From positions 1 through 64,000 of the forward strand of contig JADFIG010000008.1 in NCBI GenBank assembly GCA_022566735.1: a DNA stretch of 64,000 nucleotides, given 5' to 3'. Source of the DNA: Pseudomonadota bacterium. GTDB taxonomy: Bacteria > Pseudomonadota > Gammaproteobacteria > Burkholderiales > Burkholderiaceae_C. A model generated the notes under the pieces. It was given only the letters and a program-made list of their open reading frames with translations, was not told where the DNA came from and made no database searches. The position numbers were made by a program, and so were the translations under genes. This document shows positions 35,460 to 46,099 of the stretch, in pieces. Numbering within the stretch: position 1 is the stretch's first letter; each line of letters begins with the position of its first letter.

Positions 35460-36995
35460 ATGGACATGAAAGTCAACGCCAAGAAGCTGGGCCTCAAAGA
35501 GCGCTACCGCCTGCTCACCCGCGACCTGGGCTGGGAGCCCAGCTACCAGAGCCACGAGGCCATCTACCCCTACGCCCACTACGAGGGCATCAAGATCCAC
35601 GACTGGAACCAGTGGGAAGACCCCTTCCGCCTGACCATGGACGCCTACTGGAAGTACCAGGGCGAGAAAGAGCGCAAGTTCTACGCGATCATCGACGCCC
35701 ACGTGCAGAACAACGGCCACCTGAACATCTCGGACGCGCGCTACCTGACCGCCGTGAAGATCTTCCTGCAGGCCATCAGCCCCGGCGAGTACTCGGCGCA
35801 CCGTGGCTATGCACGCATCGGCCGCGAGCTGCCCGGCGTGGGCACACAGGTCGCCTGCCAGATGCAGGCCATCGACGAGATCCGCCATGCACAGACGCAG
35901 GTGCACGCCATCTCGAACTACAACCGTTACTACAACGGCTTCCACGCCTTCACCCAGATGCGCGACCGCATCTGGTACAACTCGGTGCCGCGCTCCTTCT
36001 TCGACGATGCGATGTCGGCCGGGCCCTTCGAGTTCATGATCGCGGTGGGCTTCTCCTTCGAGTACGTGCTCACCAACCTGCTCTTCGTGCCCTTCATGTC
36101 GGGCGCGGCCTACAACGGCGACATGGCCACCGTGACGTTCGGCTTCTCGGCGCAAAGCGACGAAGCCCGCCACATGACCCTGGGGCTGGAGTGCATCAAG
36201 TTCATGCTGGAGCAGGACCCGGACAACCTGCCCATCGTGCAGGCCTGGCTGGACAAGTGGTTCTGGCGCGGCCTGCGCCTGCTGTCCCTGGTCAGCACCA
36301 TGATGGACTACATGCTGCCCAAGCGCGTGATGTCGTGGCGCGAGGCCTGGGACCTCTACGGCGAGGAAAACGGCGGCGCCCTGTTCAAGGACCTGGCCCG
36401 CTACGGCATCCGTCCGCCCAAGGGCTGGGACGAGGCTGCCGAAGCCAAGGACCACATCTCCCACCAGCTCATGCTGGGCTTCTACCAGTGGAGCTTCGGC
36501 ACGTCCTTCCACAGCTGGATCCCGTCCGACGAGGACATGGACTGGCTGTCGGCCAAGTACCCCGAGACCTTCGACAAGTACTACCGCCCGCGCTGGATGC
36601 ACCTGCGCAAGATGGCCGAAGAAGGCCGCCCCTTCCAGAACGTGGGCCTGGCCAAGCTGTGCCAGACCTGCCAGATGCCCTGCGTGTTCACTGAACCGGG
36701 CGACCCGACCACGCTGTGCAGCCGCGAGCTGGAACACGAGGGCGAGCTCTACCAGTTCTGCTCGGACCACTGCCAGGACATCTTCCTCAACGAGCCCGAG
36801 AAGTACATGCAGGCCTGGCTGCCGATGAACCAGTTCTTCCAGACCGCGCCCAGCGAGGGCGGCATCGAAGCCTGGATGGCCTGGGTGGGCCTGGTCGGCG
36901 GCCAGGACAACGGCGACTTCCACGGCTCGCAGGACGAACAGAACTTCAAGCGCTGGAAGAACATGACATCCAGCAACCAGGCCACCGCAGGCTGA
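35460..36995 (+). CDS. dmpN: Phenol hydroxylase P3 oxygenase alpha subunit (left copy)
   Basis: The 511-residue catalytic subunit carries the carboxylate-bridged diiron site: Glu in SPGEYSAHRG (E110), the first ExxH in IDEIRHAQ (E140, H143), Glu in FSFEYVLTN (E201), and the second ExxH in SDEARHM (E235, H238). A C-terminal YHS-like Cys cluster (CQTCQMPC, LCSREL, FCSDHCQDIF) is present as in DmpN. All ligands are intact, so the enzyme should be active. It hydroxylates phenol to catechol. It shares long blocks with the right copy but differs widely elsewhere. Confidence 0.95.
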   Translation: MDMKVNAKKLGLKERYRLLTRDLGWEPSYQSHEAIYPYAHYEGIKIHDWNQWEDPFRLTMDAYWKYQGEKERKFYAIIDAHVQNNGHLNISDARYLTAVKIFLQAISPGEYSAHRGYARIGRELPGVGTQVACQMQAIDEIRHAQTQVHAISNYNRYYNGFHAFTQMRDRIWYNSVPRSFFDDAMSAGPFEFMIAVGFSFEYVLTNLLFVPFMSGAAYNGDMATVTFGFSAQSDEARHMTLGLECIKFMLEQDPDNLPIVQAWLDKWFWRGLRLLSLVSTMMDYMLPKRVMSWREAWDLYGEENGGALFKDLARYGIRPPKGWDEAAEAKDHISHQLMLGFYQWSFGTSFHSWIPSDEDMDWLSAKYPETFDKYYRPRWMHLRKMAEEGRPFQNVGLAKLCQTCQMPCVFTEPGDPTTLCSRELEHEGELYQFCSDHCQDIFLNEPEKYMQAWLPMNQFFQTAPSEGGIEAWMAWVGLVGGQDNGDFHGSQDEQNFKRWKNMTSSNQATAG

Positions 36996-37018
36996 GCACA
37001 GACGCAAGGAGAACGACC

Positions 37019-37378
37019 ATGCCCGTGAAATCGATCGGCGCCTACACCGCCACCCCGGCCGACGTGCAGGCCAACTTCCACGGCGCCCAACTGGTCTATG
37101 CCAGCTGGGACCACCACCTGCTGTTCGCCGCGCCTTTCATCATGCCGGTGCCGCCGGACATGCTGTTCAAGGACTGGGTGACCCACGCCCTGACGCCCTT
37201 GATCGCGGCCGACCCGGACACGCCGCAGATCGACTGGGCGACCGTGCAGTGGCACCTGGGCGCCCAGCCCTGGCAGCCCGACTTCGAGCGCAGCCTGAAG
37301 GACAACGGCGTGCGCCACAAGGCGCAGATCCGCATGCACACGCCCGGCCTCAACAGCCTGATGCCCTTTGCTGCGTGA
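37019..37378 (+). CDS. dmpO: Phenol hydroxylase P4 oxygenase gamma subunit (left copy)
   Basis: The 119-residue protein is the small DmpO-type subunit: NFHGAQLVYASWDHHLLFAAPFIMPVPPDM, then FERSLKDNGVRHKAQIRMHTPGL near the end. AAGGAG precedes the ATG at 37,019. It is the last gene of the left operon: no reductase gene dmpP follows, and a terminator lies 60 nt downstream. The left hydroxylase presumably takes electrons from the single dmpP product on the opposite strand. Confidence 0.92.
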   Translation: MPVKSIGAYTATPADVQANFHGAQLVYASWDHHLLFAAPFIMPVPPDMLFKDWVTHALTPLIAADPDTPQIDWATVQWHLGAQPWQPDFERSLKDNGVRHKAQIRMHTPGLNSLMPFAA

Positions 37379-37438
37379 AGTCCTCTGCGTGAGGTCCTCG
37401 GCGTGACGCTGGCGGCCTGAGCAGGCCCAGCCCAAGCA

Positions 37439-37476
37439 AAAGCCCCGGCAGCGCAAGCTGACCGGGGCTTCCTTTT
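37439..37476. terminator. Bidirectional terminator between the two hydroxylase operons
   Basis: A 9-bp stem (AAGCCCCGG / CCGGGGCTT) with a 13-nt loop is followed by CCTTTT on + and by TTTTGC on -. It sits midway between left dmpO and right dmpP, the 3' ends of the convergent operons. Confidence 0.75.
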
Positions 37477-37514
37477 GGGTGCGTGTGGGGCGCGTGTTCG
37501 TCGTTTGAAGGCGC

Positions 37515-38582
37515 TCAGATCGCCTTGAACAGCGGGCTGCGCACCCGCTCGGCATCGGCCGCCGAGAGGAACTTCTCGGTGTAGATGTCGCGCTCGAACA
37601 GGCGCCCTTGCATCAGGGTGGTGATGCAGGCGTCGATCATCACGGGCGGGCCGCACAGGTAGGCCTTGTGGCCGCGGAAGTCGTTGTTGAAATGCGCCTT
37701 GGCCGCGTCGTGCACGAAGCCGCGCGGGCCCGTCCAGTCGCTGCCCTCGGGTTCATGGGACAAGGCCGGCACGTAGGTGAAGTTGGGGTGCTGCTCGGCC
37801 AGGGCCAGGAACTCGTCGTGGTAGTACAGCTCGGCGCGCGAGCGCTGGCCGTACACCAGCGTGATCGGCAGCGTGCAGCCTTCGGCCAGCAGGTCCAGGA
37901 TCATGCTGCGCGGGCTGGACAGGCCCGAGCCCCCGGCCATGAAGAGCAGGCCCAGCTGCTGCTGCGCATGCGCCGACTTGCGCACGAAGAAGCGGCCATA
38001 CGGCCCGGCCAGGCGCACCGCGTCGCCCACCTTCAGCTGCTCGTGCAGGTAGGCCGTGCCCGCCCCACCGGCGACGATGCGCACGTTGAGCTCGACCTCG
38101 TCGCCCGTGGCCGGCGTGTTGGCCAGTGAGAAGGCACGGCGCACGCCCAGCGTCGGGATCTCCAGGTTCACGTACTGCCCGGCCTGGAAGTGGATGGGCT
38201 GGTCCAGCTTGAAGTACAGCGCCTTGATGGTCGGCGTGAGCGCCTCGATGCGCGAGACGACGCCGTTGAAGTCCCGCACCGGGATGACCTCGGCGTCGGG
38301 CTCTTCGTCGATCTCGGCCTCGATGGTCACGTCCGATTGCAGGGTGGCGCAGCAGGCCAGGGTCTTGCCCTCTTCGCGCTCGAAGTCCATCAACGCGAAG
38401 GGCGAGGCGTCGCCGTGCTCGACCTCGCCTTCCGAGACCTGCACCTTGCACGTGGCGCACAGGCCGTGGCAGCAGGCATGGGGCAGCCAGATGCCGGCGC
38501 GCAGGCAGGCGTCCAGCACGGTCTGGTCGGGCTCGACCTCGATGGTCTGGCCCAGGGGCTCGATGGTCAGTTGGTAACTCAT
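37515..38582 (-). CDS. dmpP: Phenol hydroxylase P5 NADH:ferredoxin-type reductase
   Basis: The 355-residue reductase has an N-terminal plant-type 2Fe-2S domain (AGIWLPHACCHGLCATCKVQV and a later Cys in TLACCATLQ), a FAD-binding domain (VRRAFSLANTPA) and an NAD domain (LLFMAGGSGLSSPRSMILDL). It passes electrons from NADH to the diiron hydroxylase. It is last in the right operon, 18 nt after dmpO. It is the only such reductase in the window, so it probably serves both hydroxylases. Confidence 0.95.
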   Translation of the reverse strand: MSYQLTIEPLGQTIEVEPDQTVLDACLRAGIWLPHACCHGLCATCKVQVSEGEVEHGDASPFALMDFEREEGKTLACCATLQSDVTIEAEIDEEPDAEVIPVRDFNGVVSRIEALTPTIKALYFKLDQPIHFQAGQYVNLEIPTLGVRRAFSLANTPATGDEVELNVRIVAGGAGTAYLHEQLKVGDAVRLAGPYGRFFVRKSAHAQQQLGLLFMAGGSGLSSPRSMILDLLAEGCTLPITLVYGQRSRAELYYHDEFLALAEQHPNFTYVPALSHEPEGSDWTGPRGFVHDAAKAHFNNDFRGHKAYLCGPPVMIDACITTLMQGRLFERDIYTEKFLSAADAERVRSPLFKAI

Positions 38583-38600
38583 GTCGGTGTCACCCCTCGC

Positions 38601-38963
38601 TCAAAAGCCGATGCCGGCCAGGCCCTGCAGGCCGGGCGTGCGAAAGCGCAGCAGGTCCTTGTGGCCCACGCCGTTGTCCTTCAGGCTCTTGGCCAGGTCG
38701 GGCGTGAAGGCCTCGCCGGCCTTGATCCACTGCACGCGGCCCCATTCGATCTGGTCGAAGTCGGGGTGCTGGCCATACAGCTGGGGCAGCACCTTCTCGA
38801 CCAAGGCCCCGAAGGGCATGTCGGGCGGCACGGGGATGCACAGCGGCGTGGCGTACATCAGGTGCTGGTCCCAGCCCAGGCCGAGCAGCTGCTGGCCGTG
38901 GAACTTGTCCACCGTGTCTTTCATGTCCCCGTGGTAGCCGGGGCGGATGGCTTTGACGCTCAT
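38601..38963 (-). CDS. dmpO: Phenol hydroxylase P4 oxygenase gamma subunit (right copy)
   Basis: The 120-residue DmpO-type protein contains FHGQQLLGLGWDQHLMYATPLCIPVPPDMPF and LAKSLKDNGVGHKDLLRFRTPGLQGL. Length equals the left copy, but the N-terminal part differs strongly. GGAGACAAGC precedes the ATG. It lies 33 nt after dmpN in the right operon. Confidence 0.93.
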   Translation of the reverse strand: MSVKAIRPGYHGDMKDTVDKFHGQQLLGLGWDQHLMYATPLCIPVPPDMPFGALVEKVLPQLYGQHPDFDQIEWGRVQWIKAGEAFTPDLAKSLKDNGVGHKDLLRFRTPGLQGLAGIGF

Positions 38964-38996
38964 GCTTGTCTCCTTCGGTGTGGTTCAGGCCCGGGC

Positions 38997-40643
38997 TCAG
39001 GCGATCTTGCGTTCGGGTTCGGCGGCCGGCGTGGCGGGTGTGGCTGGTGTGGCTTGAGGCGCATGCATGTTGGCCGGGCGGCCCGTCCACTTCTGCCAGT
39101 TCACCGCATCGGCGTGGGTGGCGAAGTCACCGCCATCGACGCCGGGCTGGATGCGCATGTACTTGAGCGCCTCGACCAGCGGGTTGAAATCGGGCGCCGT
39201 CGGATCGACGCCGGGGTTGAAGTAATTGCCCTGGTAGATCTGGTGCACCGGCAGGTGGGCGTGCACGAACTTCTCGGGCTCCTGGTTGAAGATGTGCTGG
39301 CAGCCGTCCGAGCAGAAGTGGAACTTCTCGCCCAGGTAGGTGCCCTCGCGGTAGCAGACCTGGGTGGGGTCGTCTTCTTCGGTGAAGAGCTGCGGCCACT
39401 GGCAGACCTGGCAGAGCTGTGGCAGCGTGCCGTTGGCAAAGGGCTTGCCCTGGCGCTCCAGCTCGGCCCAGTGCTCATAGCGGGGGCGGTAGTACTTGTC
39501 GAAGGTCTCGGGGTACTTGGCCGACAGCCAGTCCATCTCTTCGGCAGAGGGCAGCCACACGGGGAAGCCGGCCGCATGGCGGAACTGGTACAGGGTGCAC
39601 CAGACCTGGTGGCTGACGTGGCCCTTTTCCTTGACGGTGGTCTCCCAGCCCAGGGGCATGCGCACGCCGTAGCGGGCCAGGTCGGCGAACAGGGCGCCGC
39701 CGTTCTGCTCGAAGTAGATCTCCCAGGCCTCGGCCCAGCTCATCACGCGCTTGGGCAGCATGTAGTCCATCATCGTGGCGAGCAGGGACAGCAGGCGGTA
39801 GCCGCGCCAGAACCACTTGTCGATCCAGCCCTGCACGATGGGCAGGTTGTCCGGGTCCTGCTCCAGCAGGAACTTGATGACCTCGATGCCCAGCGTCATG
39901 TGGCGCGCTTCGTCGCTCTGCGCCGAGAAGCCGAAGGACACGGTGGACATGTCGCCGTTGTAGGCCGCGCCCGACATCCAGGGCATGAAGACGAGGTTGG
40001 TCAGCACGTACTCGAAAGAGAACGAGATGGCCGTGATGAACTCGAAGGGCCCGCCGGTGATGGCGTCTTCGAAGAAGGACTTGGGGATGGAGAGGTACCA
40101 GGCCCGGTCGAACATCTCCGGGAACTCGGCCATGCCCTCGAAGTACTTGTTGTAGTGGCTCATCGCGTGGATCTGCGTCTGCGCGTGGCGCAGCTCGTCC
40201 AGCGATTGCATCTGCGCGGCGATGCGCGGGGCCACGCCCGGGAACTCGCGGCTGAGGATGTTGAAGCCGCGGTGCGAGGCGTATTCCAGGCAGGTGATGC
40301 CGGTGACGAAGAGCTTGAGGGCCTGCACGTAGCGGGCGTCGCTCACGTTGAACTGGCCGTTGTTCTGCTGGAAGGCGTCGATGATGGCGTAGAGCTTCTT
40401 TTCCTTCTCGCCCTGGTACTTCCAGTAGGCGTCCATGGTCAGGCGGAAGGGGTCTTCCCACTTGTCCCAGTCATGGATCTTGATGCCCTCGAAGTGGACG
40501 GCGCGGTAGACCTCGTCCTTGGGCTCGTAGCTCGGCTCCCAGCCCAGGCCACGCGTGAGCATGGCGTAGTTTTCCTTGAGGCTGAGCTTCTTGGCGGGGG
40601 GGTTCATGGTCGTGTTCATGGTCGTGCTCACGGGGGTGCTCAT
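38997..40643 (-). CDS. dmpN: Phenol hydroxylase P3 oxygenase alpha subunit (right copy)
   Basis: The 548-residue catalytic subunit keeps all diiron ligands: Glu in ITCLEYASHRG (E120), LDELRHAQ (E150, H153), FSFEYVLTN (E211), SDEARHM (E245, H248), and the C-terminal Cys cluster (CQVCQWP, VCYREG, FCSDGCQHIF). It is longer than the left copy at both ends: a Thr-rich start with several ATGs and an Ala/Pro/Thr repeat tail (TPATPATPAAEPE). GGAG 7 nt upstream supports ATG 40,643. Expected reaction: phenol to catechol. Confidence 0.95.
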   Translation of the reverse strand: MSTPVSTTMNTTMNPPAKKLSLKENYAMLTRGLGWEPSYEPKDEVYRAVHFEGIKIHDWDKWEDPFRLTMDAYWKYQGEKEKKLYAIIDAFQQNNGQFNVSDARYVQALKLFVTGITCLEYASHRGFNILSREFPGVAPRIAAQMQSLDELRHAQTQIHAMSHYNKYFEGMAEFPEMFDRAWYLSIPKSFFEDAITGGPFEFITAISFSFEYVLTNLVFMPWMSGAAYNGDMSTVSFGFSAQSDEARHMTLGIEVIKFLLEQDPDNLPIVQGWIDKWFWRGYRLLSLLATMMDYMLPKRVMSWAEAWEIYFEQNGGALFADLARYGVRMPLGWETTVKEKGHVSHQVWCTLYQFRHAAGFPVWLPSAEEMDWLSAKYPETFDKYYRPRYEHWAELERQGKPFANGTLPQLCQVCQWPQLFTEEDDPTQVCYREGTYLGEKFHFCSDGCQHIFNQEPEKFVHAHLPVHQIYQGNYFNPGVDPTAPDFNPLVEALKYMRIQPGVDGGDFATHADAVNWQKWTGRPANMHAPQATPATPATPAAEPERKIA

Positions 40644-40663
40644 GGGGGTGCTCCAGGGCGCGT

Positions 40664-40963
40664 TCAGGCGCTTTGCCAGTGAAGGGTGAAGGCGTCTTCG
40701 GTCTCGTCGATCTGGCCGGACAGCGAGATCAGGTTGAGCTGCAGCTCGCGCAGGTCGAAGTCGCGGCCGACGCGCTCTTCCACCGAGGCCCGGCGGATGA
40801 CCAGCAGGCCGGGCGCGGTGACCTTGACCATGGCGGGGGAGTCCACGGCGACGGCTTGCGGGTTGTCGGCCACGATGGCCTCGACGATGGGCAGGGTGTC
40901 GTTGTTGGCCTGGAAGGCGATGAAGACGGGTTGGGTGGAGGTGGTGGTGATCGGGGTGGTCAT
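40664..40963 (-). CDS. dmpM: Phenol hydroxylase P2 regulatory (effector) protein (right copy)
   Basis: The 99-residue effector protein has VFIAFQANNDTLPIVEAIVADN, MVKVTAPGLLVIRRASVEERVGRDFDL and LISLSGQIDETEDAF, as in DmpM. A Thr-rich leader of ten residues distinguishes it from the left copy. It stays bound to its own hydroxylase in known systems, so cross-pairing of the two DmpM proteins is an open question. Confidence 0.92.
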   Translation of the reverse strand: MTTPITTTSTQPVFIAFQANNDTLPIVEAIVADNPQAVAVDSPAMVKVTAPGLLVIRRASVEERVGRDFDLRELQLNLISLSGQIDETEDAFTLHWQSA

Positions 40964-40991
40964 GGCGCTTCTTTCAGTGGAGTTCAGGCCG

Positions 40992-41987
40992 TCAGACGCT
41001 CAAGCCCAGCTTGGCCAGGCGCACGCCCAGGGCCGCATCGACCTGGGCCAGGGCCACCTCGCCCTCGTCGCCCATGGTGGCTTCGGCCAGGGGCTTGAGG
41101 GCGGCCAGGAAGCGCTCGCGCCAGGTGCGCGCCCAGCTGCTCAGCAGGGCCTGGTTGGCCGCGCTCTCGGCCGCCGCGGTCTTCACCGTGGCATCGACCC
41201 AGCGCACGCTCTCGTCGTGCAGGCGCATGGGGTAGTCGAGCAGGGTGGACAGGCCGGGCCCATGGCGGCGCGCCAGCCAGGCATCGAACTGCTGGAAGAA
41301 CAGCGGGTAGACCAGGCCGTCGGCGATCAGGGACTGGGCCGCCAGCACCTCGAACCAGTCTCGCGTCACGAAGACGCGCTCGACCTCGCGGCGCAGCGGC
41401 TGCCAGTCGCCGTGCTCGACCCAGAAGGCCTTGGCCTCGTCCAGGGTGCTGCCGGTGTTGCCGTCCACCAGCAGGCCGATGCGCGAGCAGTGCTGGGCCA
41501 GGCCCAGGCGGTCGGCCGCGGCCATGATGGCCGCCTGCGTGATGGCCGTGCTCCAGCCATAGGCCGAGATGTGGCTGAAGTTGGTGTTGGCGCCCCACTC
41601 GTAGTGGCGCAGCGGCACGATGGCGAAGACGATGGCCTCGCGCGCCTCGACGGGCAGGCCGCGCAGCAGCTCGCGCTTTTCGGCGAACTCCATCTGACGG
41701 TCCAGGGCCTCTTGCTGCTTGGCCCGGGCGATGGTGTAGCTGCCGTAGTAGTACTGGCGCGGGTCTTTCAGCGCGTACCAGTCCTTCATCACGATGGCCG
41801 TGCGGCGCGCGTCGTAGAGGTCGTGGTCGGGGTCCCACAGCGGCTTGTAGTGGTGGTTCACCTCGGACTGCAGGTCGTAGGTGGCTTCCTGGTAGCGGCT
41901 GGCGGGCTTGTCGCCAAAGCGCCGGGCGATGTGCGCATAGGTGTGGCGCACGGGCTTGACGCTCTGGGTGCGGATCTCGACGGTCAT
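40992..41987 (-). CDS. dmpL: Phenol hydroxylase P1 oxygenase beta subunit (right copy)
   Basis: The 331-residue DmpL-type subunit has HIARRFGDKPASRYQEATYDLQSEVNHHYKPLWDP, TAIVMKDWYALKDPRQYYYGSYTIARAKQQEA, and LRHYEWGANTNFSHISAYGWS. The conserved AYGWS stretch matches known phenol hydroxylases more closely than the left copy (CGYGYG). It is second in the right operon. Confidence 0.94.
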   Translation of the reverse strand: MTVEIRTQSVKPVRHTYAHIARRFGDKPASRYQEATYDLQSEVNHHYKPLWDPDHDLYDARRTAIVMKDWYALKDPRQYYYGSYTIARAKQQEALDRQMEFAEKRELLRGLPVEAREAIVFAIVPLRHYEWGANTNFSHISAYGWSTAITQAAIMAAADRLGLAQHCSRIGLLVDGNTGSTLDEAKAFWVEHGDWQPLRREVERVFVTRDWFEVLAAQSLIADGLVYPLFFQQFDAWLARRHGPGLSTLLDYPMRLHDESVRWVDATVKTAAAESAANQALLSSWARTWRERFLAALKPLAEATMGDEGEVALAQVDAALGVRLAKLGLSV

Positions 41988-42026
41988 GCGTGTCTCCGGA
42001 ATCGTTGTGGTGGGTGAAAGGCCGGC

Positions 42027-42284
42027 TCAGTCGGTGATGCCGGGTTGGCCATAGCGCCACTTGGCCTGCTCCGCGTCGATCTCCTCGCCCTGTTCGGGGC
42101 TGAGGAAGCGCACGCGGTTGGCCGCGCAGAACTCGTCGTAAGCCGCCTTGGGCAGGATGAGGTCCACCGACAGGTCGGGGTCGCCGAACGAGAAGTCGAA
42201 CTCCACGAAGCCGTCGGGGCGCTCGGCGCGCAAACGGACGTAGCACTGGACCTCGGTGGCGCGCGGGAAGGCGAGCACGGGCAT
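42027..42284 (-). CDS. dmpK: Phenol hydroxylase P0 assembly protein
   Basis: The 85-residue protein matches Dmp[60 protein letters not shown]. DmpK is not part of the active enzyme but is needed to obtain the iron-loaded hydroxylase. AGGAGACAAGAC before the ATG at 42,284 fixes the start. It is first in the right operon and the only dmpK in the window, so it may serve both hydroxylases. Confidence 0.92.
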   Translation of the reverse strand: MPVLAFPRATEVQCYVRLRAERPDGFVEFDFSFGDPDLSVDLILPKAAYDEFCAANRVRFLSPEQGEEIDAEQAKWRYGQPGITD

Positions 42285-42371
42285 GTCTTGTCTCCTGGTT
42301 CTCCATGGGTCAGCCCCGTCATCTACGGGAGTACCCGATGGCCACTGGTGTGTGGCTTGCACGCCTTCTTT

Positions 42372-42387
42372 TGCGAAGGACGTGCCA
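42372..42387 (-). promoter_or_regulatory. Sigma-54 promoter of the right phenol hydroxylase operon
   Basis: On the - strand TGGCACGTCCTTCGCA matches the -24/-12 consensus (TGGCACG-N4-TTGCW) with one mismatch and GG-N10-GC spacing. Transcription would start near 42,361, leaving a leader of about 77 nt. About 160 nt upstream, around 42,519-42,533, an AATTGAT-containing stretch could be part of the activator's upstream site; this is weak. The 305-nt region between dmpK and the right activator holds no gene. Confidence 0.75.
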
Positions 42388-42589
42388 GAGTCCCGCCCCC
42401 CTAGGGAACACCCCGAGGAGGGCGGCCTTCCAGGCCCCTTTCCACCCTGTTTCAGCCCCGCTTTCGGGCCGCCTGTGGACCATCGGCGCCACAGCAGGGT
42501 CGGGGTGGGGAGAAGACCTGTATCAATTCATTCACCCCGTCTTTAGCATCGGCCCAAGAAACTGTTCGAATTCGCACAAAGCAGTGAAC

Positions 42590-44338
<1,749 letters not shown>

Positions 44339-44387
44339 GCCCTGCCGCCCCGCCCTCCCCCGAACCCCTCTGCATTGCCCCCTCGCC

Positions 44388-45344
44388 ATGGACCTCCGCC
44401 ACCTCAAGTATTTCCTGGCCGTCGCCCAGGAGCTCAACATCGGCCGCGCCGCCGCGCGCCTGCACATTTCACAGCCGCCGCTGACCCGGCAGATCAAGGC
44501 CCTGGAGGACGAGCTGGGCGTCGAGCTGTTCGTGCGCACCGCCAAGGGCGTGGAGCTGACCCAGGCCGGCGAGATGTTCAAGGAGGAAGCCCACAACATC
44601 CGCATGCTGGTCGAGGCCGGCATCGACCGCGTGCAGCGCGCCGGCGAAGGCAAGCTGGGCCGCATCGACGTGGGCATCTTCGGCTCGGGCATCTACGACA
44701 TCATCCCCAAGCTGCTGCAGGACTTCCGCCGCAAGCTGCCGGGCGTCAACGTGGTGCTGCACACCATGAACAAGAACGAGCAGATCGAGGCCCTGCGCCA
44801 GCGCCGCATCACCGTGGCCTTCAACCGCATGACCGAGCCCCAGCCGGACATCGGCCGCGAACTGGTGGCCACCGAGTGCCTGTACGCGGCCCTGCCCGAG
44901 GACCACCCGCTGGCCGCGCTGAAGGCCGTGCCCTTGCGCGCCATGGCCGACGATGCCTTCGTCGTCTTCCCCAACGTGGGCCGCCCCAACTTCGTCGACC
45001 GCGTGGTCGAGCTGTGCCGCCAGCAGGGCTTCGAGGCGCAGATCTCGCAGGAAGTGGGCGATGCCGTCACGGGGCTGGCGCTGGTGGCGCGCGGCTTCGG
45101 GGTGACGCTGATCCCCGAATCGGCCGCCCGCTCGCTGACCGTGCATGGCACCGTGGTGCGGCCGCTGTCGGACAGGCCCCAGGCCGTGATCGACCTCAGC
45201 TGCCTCTACCGTGCCACCGACCAGTCGCCCCTGCTGAAAGCCTTCCTGGCGGTGGTGCGCGAGAACCGCGAGGCTCAGGCCCAAGCTCAGGCACACACCC
45301 CGCACGACCACGCCGCCGAGGCCGCCCCCCCGCCCATCATCTGA
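44388..45344 (+). CDS. LysR-type regulator of the CatR/BenM group
   Basis: The 318-residue protein opens with MDLRHLKYFLAVAQELNIGRAAARLHISQPPLTRQIKALE, the helix-turn-helix pattern of the CatM/BenM/CatR branch, followed by a two-lobe effector domain (IDVGIFGSGIYDIIPKLL, VFPNVGRPNFVDRVVELC, DAVTGLALVARGFGVTLIPES). The tail is Ala/Gln/His-rich. This branch binds ATAC-N7-GTAT boxes and responds to muconate-like metabolites. Two such boxes occur in the window, upstream of dmpB and of the DUF1302 operon, which makes this the likely regulator of both. Effector unknown; a meta-pathway intermediate is plausible. Confidence 0.9.
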   Translation: MDLRHLKYFLAVAQELNIGRAAARLHISQPPLTRQIKALEDELGVELFVRTAKGVELTQAGEMFKEEAHNIRMLVEAGIDRVQRAGEGKLGRIDVGIFGSGIYDIIPKLLQDFRRKLPGVNVVLHTMNKNEQIEALRQRRITVAFNRMTEPQPDIGRELVATECLYAALPEDHPLAALKAVPLRAMADDAFVVFPNVGRPNFVDRVVELCRQQGFEAQISQEVGDAVTGLALVARGFGVTLIPESAARSLTVHGTVVRPLSDRPQAVIDLSCLYRATDQSPLLKAFLAVVRENREAQAQAQAHTPHDHAAEAAPPPII

Positions 45345-45374
45345 GCGCGGTCCAGTCTGAGCGCCATCCAGGAC

Positions 45375-46076
45375 TCAGCCCAGCGGGCGCATCCGCTCGT
45401 CGAAGTGCGCCAGGCTGGGCATGGGCAGGGGCGTGGCGCTGTCGAGGCTGTCCAGCCGCGCACGGTAGTCCGCCAGGATGTGGCCCCGCTCCGCCGCCGA
45501 GATGTAGGGCACGTGCCAGGCCACGAAAGGCGGCAGCACGCTCAGGCCCGCGTAGCCCAGCGTGCCTTGCAGCAAGGGCTTGAGCATGTCGTTCAGGGGG
45601 CCGTGCACACCGTCGCTGGTGAACATGTGCGACTGCCCGCCGATGGTGACGGCCAGCATCGCCTTCTTGCCCTCCAGGCCGCCGCGGTCGTAGAAGCGCT
45701 TGCCGCCATAGACCACGCCCGACACCAGCACCCGGTCGATCCAGCCCTTGAGCATCGCCGGCACCGAGAACCAGAAGATGGGAAAGTTGAAGATGACCAG
45801 GTCGCACCACAGCAGCTTGGCCAGCTCGCCCCGCACGTCCGCGGCCAGCGTGCCATTGGCCTGGGCGTGGCGCTGCTCCAGCGCGTAGACGAGGTGGTCG
45901 GGGTTGTGCCGCTGCTGGAAGTCGGCCGCGCTGGCGACGGGGTTGAAGCCCACCGCGTACAGGTCGGACACCCGGACCTGGTGGCCCATCGCCCGCAGGT
46001 GCTCGGTGGCCACGGTGCACATGGCGGCGCAGAAGGACTGGGGCTCGGGGTGGGCGTGGACGATCAGGACGTTCAC
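45375..46076 (-). CDS. NAD(P)H-dependent quinone oxidoreductase (flavodoxin-like fold)
   Basis: The 233-residue protein has the KefF/NQO-type fold: VNVLIVHAHPEPQSFCAAM, LLWCDLVIFNFPIFWFSVPAMLKGWIDRVL, YGGKRFYDRGGLEGKKAMLAVTIGGQ. It would reduce quinones by two electrons, perhaps protecting against o-quinones formed from catechol. The start is GTG at 46,076 with GGAAG upstream; no ATG fits. It is last in the meta operon (24 nt after the tautomerase gene) and convergent with the LysR gene. Confidence 0.88.
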   Translation of the reverse strand: MNVLIVHAHPEPQSFCAAMCTVATEHLRAMGHQVRVSDLYAVGFNPVASAADFQQRHNPDHLVYALEQRHAQANGTLAADVRGELAKLLWCDLVIFNFPIFWFSVPAMLKGWIDRVLVSGVVYGGKRFYDRGGLEGKKAMLAVTIGGQSHMFTSDGVHGPLNDMLKPLLQGTLGYAGLSVLPPFVAWHVPYISAAERGHILADYRARLDSLDSATPLPMPSLAHFDERMRPLG

Positions 46077-46099
46077 TGGCTGCTTCCTCGGGGTCCTTG

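Noticed and set aside
38190-40682. 830-codon open frame on + opposite dmpN
   Set aside because: Mirror frame of dmpP/O/N; the - strand genes are unmistakable.
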